Shown here piece by piece: positions 1 to 4,502 of a stretch of 6,344 nucleotides of DNA. The stretch spans positions 1-6,344 of the forward strand of contig JBJFGY010000101.1 of NCBI GenBank assembly GCA_051893155.1, in the 5' to 3' direction. Source of the stretch: UBA6448 sp051893155 (GTDB lineage: Bacteria; Bacillota_I; Bacilli_A; RF39; UBA660). The translations under genes were made by a program, and so were the position numbers. The notes beneath the pieces were generated by a model that made no database searches, was not told the origin of the DNA, and saw only the letters and a program-made list of their open reading frames with translations. Position 1 is the first letter of the stretch, and every line of letters begins with the position of its first letter.

Positions 1-16
1 TTTTTATAAAATACAA

Positions 17-46
17 TTGCTTTTTGCATAATAAATATTGTATTAT
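17..46 (+). promoter_or_regulatory. Possible sufB promoter
   Basis: A -10-like TATTAT (41-46, 5 of 6 matches to TATAAT) lies 18 bases after a weak -35-like TTGCTT (17-22). This would start transcription near base 53, just before the sufB ribosome site. In such AT-rich DNA chance matches are common, and sufB is often the last gene of a longer suf operon, so this could be only an internal or spurious promoter. Confidence 0.35.
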
Positions 47-63
47 ATTAACGAAGGAAAATT

Positions 64-1356
64 ATGAAAAGTAAATTAAATAAAGATTTTATTATAAATT
101 TATCAAAAAGAAAAAATGAACCTAGTTGGATGTTAAATTTTAGACTTAAGGCATATGAAAAGTTTTTAGAACTTGATAATCCAGATTTTGGTCCTAAAAT
201 TGATATTGATTTTGATAAAATAACTTATTATAAAGGAAATCCAAATCCACCTAGTTGTTCATGGAATAATATTGATAAAAATGTTAAAAATACATTTGCT
301 TCTTTAGGTGTAATTGATGCTGAAAAAAAATATTTAAAAGGGGTATCTAATCAATATGAGAGTGAAGTCATTTATCATAAGATGGAAAATAGTGATGGAA
401 TAATATTTTTATCTACAGATGAAGCTTTAAAAAAGTATCCTGAAATATTTGAAAAATATTTTAATAATTTAGTTAAATATGATGAAAATAAATATACGGC
501 ATTAAATAGTGCATTATGGAGTGGAGGAAGCTTTATATATATTCCACCATATACAAATGTAGATAGGCCATTACAAAGTTATTTTAGAATTGATACAAAA
601 AATTTGGGTCAGTTTGAAAGAACTATAATTATAGTAGATCATGATTCATCACTTCATTATATTGAAGGATGTACTGCTAAAAATTATAGTACTACATCGC
701 TTCATGCTGGAGTAGTGGAAATATATGTTGGTAAAAATAGTAAATGTAAATATTCTACGATTCAAAATTGGAGTAAAGATGTATATAATTTAGTTACTAA
801 AAGAGCTATAGTTGAAGAAAATGGGTTTATGCAATGGGTTGATGGCAATATTGGTAGTGGAATTACAATGAAATATCCTTCATGTATTTTAAAAGGAGAT
901 AATGCTTCTGCAAGTTCAATAAGTATTGCATATGCTAAAAATAATCAATATCTTGATGCTGGTGCAAAAATGATTCATTTAGGTAAAAACACTAAAAGCA
1001 CAATTATAAGTAAATCAATTGCTTCTTTAGGGGGTCATTCAGATTATCGTGGAACAGTTAAAATTGCTAAAGATGCAGTAGGTTCATTTGCTACAGTTAA
1101 ATGTGATAATATAATTTTAGATGAAAATTCTTCTTCTAATACATATCCTAAGAATATTGTTTTAAATAATTCAAGTACTTTAGAACATGAAGCAACAATT
1201 TCTAAAATTAATGAAGAAAAATTATTTTATTTAAAAAGTTTAGGAATAAGTGAAGATAATGCTAAAGACCTATATGTTTTAGGATTTATGTCTGATTTCA
1301 AAAAAAGTTTACCAATGGAATATGCTGTTGAACTTAATAGATTAATTAAAGAATAA
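64..1356 (+). CDS. sufB: Fe-S cluster assembly scaffold protein SufB
   Basis: SufB is the cytoplasmic scaffold that, with SufC (ATPase) and SufD, builds Fe-S clusters from sulfur delivered by SufS/SufU. The 430-residue protein aligns by eye with Bacillus-type SufB over nearly its whole length: NEPSWMLNFRLKA near the start, YLKGVSNQYESEVIYH, LNSALWSGGSFIYIP, GQFERTIIIVDHDSSLHY, EGCTA, NWSKDVYNLVTKRA, MKYPSCILKG, DAGAKMIHLG and the C-terminal LPMEYAVELNRLIKE. Cys347 in VKCDNII matches the conserved cysteine of SufB proteins implicated in cluster assembly, and E374-H375-E376 is the conserved LEHEA motif. It lacks about 30 N-terminal residues found in B. subtilis SufB (465 aa), but a good ribosome site (AAGGA, 54-58, 5 bases before ATG) supports this start. 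In Bacillota sufB usually ends a sufCDSUB operon; the upstream genes are outside the window. A terminator follows at once. Confidence 0.96.
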   Translation: MKSKLNKDFIINLSKRKNEPSWMLNFRLKAYEKFLELDNPDFGPKIDIDFDKITYYKGNPNPPSCSWNNIDKNVKNTFASLGVIDAEKKYLKGVSNQYESEVIYHKMENSDGIIFLSTDEALKKYPEIFEKYFNNLVKYDENKYTALNSALWSGGSFIYIPPYTNVDRPLQSYFRIDTKNLGQFERTIIIVDHDSSLHYIEGCTAKNYSTTSLHAGVVEIYVGKNSKCKYSTIQNWSKDVYNLVTKRAIVEENGFMQWVDGNIGSGITMKYPSCILKGDNASASSISIAYAKNNQYLDAGAKMIHLGKNTKSTIISKSIASLGGHSDYRGTVKIAKDAVGSFATVKCDNIILDENSSSNTYPKNIVLNNSSTLEHEATISKINEEKLFYLKSLGISEDNAKDLYVLGFMSDFKKSLPMEYAVELNRLIKE

Positions 1357-1381
1357 ATGCCTTGTTAAAAGGTATTTTTTT
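1355..1381 (+). terminator. Rho-independent terminator after sufB
   Basis: The hairpin begins in the sufB stop codon: ATGCCTT (1357-1363) pairs with AAGGTAT (1369-1375, one G-T wobble) around a 5-base loop. Additional A-T closure and a T-run follow (1375-1381). Confidence 0.75.
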
Positions 1382-1400
1382 ATGTAAAAAAATGTAAAAT
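1381..1400 (+). repeat. 20-bp direct repeat, copy upstream of ssb
   Basis: The sequence TATGTAAAAAAATGTAAAAT occurs here and again, base for base, at 1956-1975, so the two copies bracket ssb at 575 bp spacing. Within each copy ATGTAAAA occurs twice with a 10-bp period, one helical turn. Low sequence complexity weakens the case. The rest of the 1401-1556 gap is almost pure A/T with an AT-only inverted repeat (arms 1413-1420 and 1423-1430); I see no convincing promoter or RNA gene in it. Confidence 0.5.
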
Positions 1401-1556
1401 AATAAAATGTATTAAAATTAAATAATTTTATGTTTTTAATAAAAATAAATATTTTAAAACTAAATTTTACTTAAAACAAAATTAAATTTTAAATATAACT
1501 AATTTTAAATAATAGAATTTTGCTTAAATTTTTTTATTTTGATAGTCTTTGCTTTG

Positions 1557-1564
1557 AAAGGAGG
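1557..1564 (+). promoter_or_regulatory. Strong ribosome binding site fixing the ssb start
   Basis: AAAGGAGG, a near-perfect anti-16S match, ends 6 bases before ATG 1571. It rules out the in-frame TTG at 1520, which lies upstream of this site and has no comparable site of its own. Confidence 0.9.
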
Positions 1565-1570
1565 ATATTA

Positions 1571-1948
1571 ATGAATAATGTTGTTTTAGTAGGAAGGCTT
1601 ACTGATAACCCAGATGTTATAAATACTGAAAATGGTAAACAAATTACAAAAATAACTGTAGCAGTTAATCGTAATTATAAAAATGTGGATGGTATTTATG
1701 AAACTGATTTTATAAGATGTGTATTATGGAATGGCATAGCTGGAGCAACTTGTGAATATTGTAAAGTTGGTGATGTTATTGGTATTAAAGGAAGAATTCA
1801 AACAAGTTCTTATGAAAATGAAGAAAATAAAAAAATTTATGTAACTGAAGTAGTAGCGGAAAAAGTTACGTTCTTATCATCGAATAAAAATAAAGAAGAA
1901 AAAAAAGAAGAAGAAAAACCTAAAAAGTCTAAAAAACAAAATAATTAA
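1571..1948 (+). CDS. ssb: Single-stranded DNA-binding protein (SsbB-like, no acidic tip)
   Basis: A 125-residue OB-fold protein that coats single-stranded DNA. The N-terminus MNNVVLVGRLTDNPDV, then TKITVAVNRNYK, DFIRCVLWNG, GDVIGIKGRIQTSSYENEENKKIYVTEVVAEKVTFL (given here only as landmarks) follows bacterial SSB in order over residues 1-103. The tail is short and basic (KEEKKEEEKPKKSKKQNN) and does not end in the acidic DDxIPF-type tip that SSB proteins use to recruit repair and replication partners. B. subtilis SsbB, the competence paralogue, also lacks that tip. The housekeeping ssb normally lies between rpsF and rpsR; this copy stands alone after a terminator, so it is probably a second SSB for competence, repair or a mobile element. 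Start chosen from the AAAGGAGG site. The SSB call is secure; the paralogue role is inference. Confidence 0.92.
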   Translation: MNNVVLVGRLTDNPDVINTENGKQITKITVAVNRNYKNVDGIYETDFIRCVLWNGIAGATCEYCKVGDVIGIKGRIQTSSYENEENKKIYVTEVVAEKVTFLSSNKNKEEKKEEEKPKKSKKQNN

Positions 1949-1955
1949 TTAAAAT

Positions 1956-1975
1956 TATGTAAAAAAATGTAAAAT
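1956..1975 (+). repeat. 20-bp direct repeat, copy downstream of ssb
   Basis: Exact second copy of the 1381-1400 repeat, starting 8 bases after the ssb stop codon. No hairpin terminator for ssb is visible between the stop and this repeat. Confidence 0.5.
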
Positions 1976-1997
1976 TTTTATTAATTTTTCTAAAATG

Positions 1998-2049
1998 GTT
2001 TACTAGTGGTAAACTTAACGCAAAAGTTTAATTTCTTAGTCTATACTAA
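1998..2049 (+). promoter_or_regulatory. Inverted-repeat cluster, likely operator/promoter of the XRE gene
   Basis: Three inverted repeats are packed into 52 bases. GTTTAC-TAGTG-GTAAAC occupies 1998-2014. TAAACTT (2010-2016) pairs with AAGTTTA (2024-2030) across 7 bases and shares bases with the first repeat. TTAGT (2036-2040) pairs with ACTAA (2045-2049) and encloses a -10-like TATACT (2042-2047). No good -35 is present at 16-18 bases. If the TATACT is used, transcription starts near 2054 and all three repeats are DNA sites rather than leader RNA. Autorepression by the adjacent XRE protein is the obvious inference. Confidence 0.55.
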
Positions 2050-2069
2050 TAAAATAAAGGAAAAAAGTT

Positions 2070-2411
2070 ATGATTAAAGGAAATAGACTTAAAAAAGCAA
2101 GAGAAAGATGTAACTTAACTGAGGCTGATCTTGGTAGGCTTGTTGGCGTGTCTAAAACTGCGATAAGTTTGTATGAAGCTGAAAAACGTAATCCTAAAAT
2201 TGATACTTTATTAGAAATAATGTATACACTCGGTGTAAGTTGTGATTATTTACTTGGTGCTGATGTATTTGTTAAATATCATGATGGAACTATTCATTAT
2301 GAAGCATTTTCAAAAGAAGAAGTTGAATTTATAAATGAACTTAGGAAAAATAAAGAACTTTATGCTGAAATTATTAATAATCCATCAGATTGTATTGAAA
2401 AATTAAAATAA
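2070..2411 (+). CDS. XRE-family helix-turn-helix transcriptional regulator
   Basis: A 113-residue cytoplasmic DNA-binding protein. Residues 3-64 form a Cro/C1-type HTH_3 domain: RLKKARERCNL opens it, TEADLGRLVGV (17-27) is the first helix of the HTH, SKTAISLYEAE (28-38) the recognition helix, followed by the family signature KRNPKIDTLLEIMYTLGVSCDYLLG. The last 45 residues (from about FVKYHDGTIHYEAFSKEEVE) form a small charged helical tail with no recognised sensor or protease domain, unlike full phage CI repressors. The start has an AAAGGA site (2056-2061) 8 bases before ATG. It is a single-gene unit with inverted repeats in front (1998-2049) and a terminator behind, typical of a self-controlled regulator of a phage or integrated-element type. 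Its targets beyond its own promoter cannot be told. Confidence 0.9.
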   Translation: MIKGNRLKKARERCNLTEADLGRLVGVSKTAISLYEAEKRNPKIDTLLEIMYTLGVSCDYLLGADVFVKYHDGTIHYEAFSKEEVEFINELRKNKELYAEIINNPSDCIEKLK

Positions 2412-2436
2412 ACTAGGTAATAAATCTAGTTTTTTT
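2410..2436 (+). terminator. Rho-independent terminator after the XRE gene
   Basis: AAACTAG (2410-2416) pairs perfectly with CTAGTTT (2426-2432) around a 9-base loop and runs into seven T (2430-2436). The hairpin overlaps the stop codon. Confidence 0.8.
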
Positions 2437-2447
2437 CATATATTTTA

Positions 2448-3218
2448 ATGATGAAAAATTTTGTTAGTTATATTCTCGTATTATTTTTAATTATTGCAAG
2501 TTTTTATTATGCAGATAAGATATCTTCATTTATTATTAATAAAAGTGATTTAATGATTCAAATTAATAATAAAAAATATTTATATGAAAAGTCTTATGTA
2601 GATGCAATAAAATATGATGAATATATTATTCCCGGATTAAATGGTAAAGTTGTAAATACTTTAGAAAGTTTTTATAGTATGAAAAAATACCATACTTTTT
2701 TAAAAGATAAATTAGTATATAGAGAAATAAGTCCTAATATTTCTATTGAACAAAATAAGAATTTAATTATAAATAAAGCAAATCCATTAAAAAATTCAGT
2801 ATCTATTTTAATAGAAAATAATAATGAAGTATTAGAATATTCTAAAAATTTAGATATAACTAAATTAATAACATTATCTTCATTTTCTTCAAAAATAAAA
2901 AATGATCAAATTAATATAGATATTGAAAATTATGAGAAAGTTAATAATTTACTTGATAAAAATAATATGAATAAAAAAATATGTTTAATTTTTGAAAATG
3001 ATGATAATTATTGTAAAAATAAAGATTATTACATAGTAAAACCAACATATATTATTTCTAATAAAAATATTTATATAAAAGATAAAATTCAAAGTGGCGA
3101 TATTTTATATATTTCCGATGATTTATCTCTTGATAATTATAAAATACTTCTTATGAATTTAAATTATCATGATTTAAAGATAATTTCATTAAGTAAACTT
3201 ATTTCAGAAAAATTATAA
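2448..3218 (+). CDS. Membrane-anchored extracytoplasmic protein, possible degenerate NodB-like fold
   Basis: A 256-residue protein I do not firmly recognise. Residues 5-22 (FVSYILVLFLIIASFYYA) form one hydrophobic segment after a short basic start, so a signal anchor with the rest outside the cell is likely; no lipobox cysteine is present. The stretch YDEYIIPGLNGKVVNTLES, followed by SMKKYHTFLKDKLVY, resembles from memory the linker region of Bacillota proteins annotated as polysaccharide deacetylases. The ending LKIISLSKLISEKL resembles the last strand and helix of NodB domains (GYKxVTLxELL). The catalytic Asp-Asp and HxxxH metal motifs of active deacetylases are missing, so any enzyme activity is doubtful and a structural or cell-wall-binding role is only a guess. 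It starts 12 bases after a terminator T-run, with no ribosome site before ATG 2448 or ATG 2451. Composition is extremely rich in Lys, Asn and Ile. Confidence 0.75.
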   Translation: MMKNFVSYILVLFLIIASFYYADKISSFIINKSDLMIQINNKKYLYEKSYVDAIKYDEYIIPGLNGKVVNTLESFYSMKKYHTFLKDKLVYREISPNISIEQNKNLIINKANPLKNSVSILIENNNEVLEYSKNLDITKLITLSSFSSKIKNDQINIDIENYEKVNNLLDKNNMNKKICLIFENDDNYCKNKDYYIVKPTYIISNKNIYIKDKIQSGDILYISDDLSLDNYKILLMNLNYHDLKIISLSKLISEKL

Positions 3219-3229
3219 GGGTATTTTTT

Positions 3230-3275
3230 TTCAAAGTGCAAATGATATAATTTCAAAGTGCAATTTTTGCACTTT
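3230..3275 (+). repeat. 46-base three-half-site element, promoter copy
   Basis: Half-sites: TTCAAAGTGCAA (3230-3241) and TCAAAGTGCAA (3253-3263) in direct orientation, offset by 22 bp (about two helical turns), then TTGCACTTTGA (3267-3277) inverted. An extended -10 TGATATAAT (3243-3251) lies between the first two. The same arrangement recurs at 4167-4212 inside fic: the first 21 bases are identical and overall 40 of 46 match with no gap. I read it as an operator for the downstream gene, most simply bound by the gene's own winged-helix domain (inference). Confidence 0.8.
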
Positions 3276-3289
3276 GAAATTGTTTTTTT
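3249..3289 (+). terminator. 15-bp perfect palindrome with T-run: terminator and probable operator
   Basis: AATTTCAAAGTGCAA (3249-3263) pairs perfectly with TTGCACTTTGAAATT (3267-3281) around a TTT loop, followed by seven T (3283-3289). As RNA this is a plausible terminator for the 2448-3218 gene. As DNA it is an uninterrupted inverted repeat whose right end covers the first two bases of the fic -35 box (3280-3285), an ideal repressor position. An eight-T run at 3224-3231 just after the upstream stop has only a weak 5-bp stem before it. Confidence 0.65.
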
Positions 3290-3308
3290 ATATAAAAAGT
3301 GATATAAT
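3280..3308 (+). promoter_or_regulatory. fic promoter
   Basis: -35 TTGTTT (3280-3285), 17-base spacer, then a perfect -10 TATAAT (3303-3308) with an extended TGA before it. The predicted start near 3315 is just before the AGGAG ribosome site. Another extended -10 (TGATATAAT, 3243-3251) upstream has no good -35 and may be a weaker second promoter. The palindrome 3249-3281 overlaps the -35. Confidence 0.75.
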
Positions 3309-3318
3309 ATTAATTGTT

Positions 3319-3324
3319 AGGAGA
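3319..3324 (+). promoter_or_regulatory. fic ribosome binding site with long spacing
   Basis: AGGAGA is the only Shine-Dalgarno candidate, but AGGAG ends 14 bases before ATG 3338, longer than the usual 5-10. The intervening DNA contains a third TGATATAAT (3328-3336). In-frame ATA 3332 or ATT 3335 would be better spaced but are rare start codons. TTG 3314 lies upstream of the site and cannot use it. Confidence 0.6.
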
Positions 3325-3337
3325 CTTTGATATAATT

Positions 3338-4390
3338 ATGAAAGAAAAATGGAATTCTGAACTATCAGAATATATTAAACAAGGTGAACCAAGTCGTGTT
3401 GAAAAAACTAAAACATGGGAAACTGCAATTGGATTACAAGATGTAGATAGATTAAAACCTTCTGAATATTTAATAGAAACAGCTAAACAGCATATAGAAG
3501 GTAATATTGATTTAAAAGAAGTTGAACATAGAATAAACGAATATTATAAAGTATTAGATAATCGTAAAACTGAAGAAATTGAAAATAGTGAAGAAGCAGA
3601 TAAAGTTGCAATTAGAATAACTGAAATTCTAAGCGAAAAATCATTTAATTTTAATCCAGCAGAATTATCAATAATTCATCAAAGGTTATTTTCCGGAGTA
3701 TATGAGCATGCTGGCAAAATTAGAGATTATGATTTTATCAAAGAAGAATGGATTTTAAATGGTGATACTGTTACGTATGCACCATATGAAACAATAAGAC
3801 CAGCATTACAATATGATTTTGAAAAAGAAAAAGAATTTTCTTATAAAGATTTATCATTAGAAGAATCAATAAAACATTTATGTAGATTTACTTCTGATAT
3901 ATGGCAAGTTCATCCATTTTGTGAAGGAAATACAAGAACTACTGCTGTATTTATTATTAAATATTTAAGAACTTTTGGTTTTAATATAAATGATGATGTT
4001 TTTGCAAAGCATTCATGGTATTTTAGAAATGCATTAGTAAGAGCAAATTATAAAAAATTTGAAAAAAATATTTTCGAAGATATATCATTTTTAGAAAAAT
4101 TCTTTTATAATCTATTATCAAATACTGATTATGAATTAAAAAATAGATTTATGCATGTTGATTATGTTCAAAGTGCAAATGATATAACCTCAAAATGCAA
4201 AAATTGCACTTTAGATGAACATGTTATTATAAATATTATTAAAAATAATCCAACAGTAAATCAAGAAAAAATTGCTGTAATGCTTAATAAGTCGGTAAGA
4301 ACCATAAAAAGTAGGATGACTGAAATGCAAGAAAAAGGACTTATAGCAAGAAAAAATGGAAAGCGTAATGGAAAGTGGATAATTTTATAA
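3338..4390 (+). CDS. Fic-family protein with VbhA-like N-terminus and C-terminal winged helix
   Basis: A 350-residue Fic (filamentation induced by cAMP/Doc fold) protein; such enzymes usually transfer AMP or another phosphate-containing group to a target hydroxyl. Residues 27-71 resemble the VbhA antitoxin fold that inhibits Fic domains in cis or in trans, ending in a GNIDLKEVEHRINEYY helix. Residues about 85-265 are the Fic core, including the flap around EEWILNGDTVTYAP and the motif HPFCEGNTRTTA (192-203). His192, Glu196, Gly197, Asn198 and Arg200 match HxFx(D/E)GNGRxxR, but the second Gly is Thr199 and the second Arg is Ala203. A canonical inhibitory (S/T)xxxE(G/N) motif is not evident; the nearest, TAIGLQ at 29-34, lacks the Glu. 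Residues about 294-350 form a winged helix (NPTVNQEKIAVMLNKSVRTI, then EKGLIARKNGKRNGKW), probably DNA-binding. ATG 3338 is preferred over TTG 3314 on ribosome-site grounds. A single-gene unit; target and nucleotide are unknown. Confidence 0.9.
   Translation: MKEKWNSELSEYIKQGEPSRVEKTKTWETAIGLQDVDRLKPSEYLIETAKQHIEGNIDLKEVEHRINEYYKVLDNRKTEEIENSEEADKVAIRITEILSEKSFNFNPAELSIIHQRLFSGVYEHAGKIRDYDFIKEEWILNGDTVTYAPYETIRPALQYDFEKEKEFSYKDLSLEESIKHLCRFTSDIWQVHPFCEGNTRTTAVFIIKYLRTFGFNINDDVFAKHSWYFRNALVRANYKKFEKNIFEDISFLEKFFYNLLSNTDYELKNRFMHVDYVQSANDITSKCKNCTLDEHVIINIIKNNPTVNQEKIAVMLNKSVRTIKSRMTEMQEKGLIARKNGKRNGKWIIL
4167..4212 (+). repeat. 46-base three-half-site element, copy inside fic
   Basis: Matches 3230-3275 at 40 of 46 positions at a fixed offset of 937 bp. 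Half-sites are TTCAAAGTGCAA (4167-4178), TCAAAATGCAA (4190-4200) and TTGCACTTT (4204-4212). It encodes residues 277-292 (VQSANDITSKCKNCTL), the linker between the Fic core and the winged helix. Compared with the promoter copy the -10 is spoiled (TATAAC instead of TATAAT), the stem carries a mismatch and no T-run follows. The binding half-sites are thus kept while promoter and terminator features are lost. Confidence 0.8.
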
Positions 4391-4435
4391 ATATTATAAT
4401 TCTTAAAATATAAAGTAATTAAATTATGAACCCTA

Positions 4436-4464
4436 TTGCAAATTAGTCATTTTTTTGCTAAAAT
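4436..4464 (+). promoter_or_regulatory. Promoter of the RNase J-like gene
   Basis: TTGCAA (4436-4441), a 17-base spacer and TAAAAT (4459-4464) with an extended TGC directly before the -10. Predicted start is near 4471, giving a leader of about 32 bases. No terminator hairpin is visible between the fic stop codon and this promoter. Confidence 0.7.
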
Positions 4465-4502
4465 AATTCTTACCAAGAAGACTTTTAGAAAAGAGTGATA
4501 TT

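Noticed and set aside
1413..1430. AT-only inverted repeat upstream of ssb as a regulatory hairpin
   Set aside because: Eight-base arms of pure A/T are expected by chance in DNA of this composition, and there is no T-run or partner gene.
1520..1548. Promoter TTGCTT-N17-TAGTCT before ssb
   Set aside because: The -10 matches at only three positions and the predicted start would fall at the ribosome site itself. No convincing ssb promoter is visible.
1520..1570. N-terminal extension of ssb from TTG 1520 (17 extra residues)
   Set aside because: The extension is not SSB-like, and the AAAGGAGG site at 1557-1564 points clearly to ATG 1571, where the standard MNNVVLVGRL start lies.
1941..1958. Terminator after ssb from the ATAATT/AATTAT inverted repeat
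   Set aside because: The stem is A/T only and is not followed by a T-run.
3230..3281. CRISPR-like array or IS terminal repeat made of the CAAAGTGCAA copies
   Set aside because: There are only three half-sites with unequal spacing, no spacers of constant length, no cas gene and no transposase; position at a promoter suits an operator.
2070..4390. XRE gene and fic as a classical toxin-antitoxin pair
   Set aside because: They are separated by another gene and two terminators, and have separate promoters; the VbhA-like part is already fused to Fic.
4391..4435. Terminator after fic
   Set aside because: The sequence is AT-rich but holds no stem followed by T; fic transcripts may run into the next gene.
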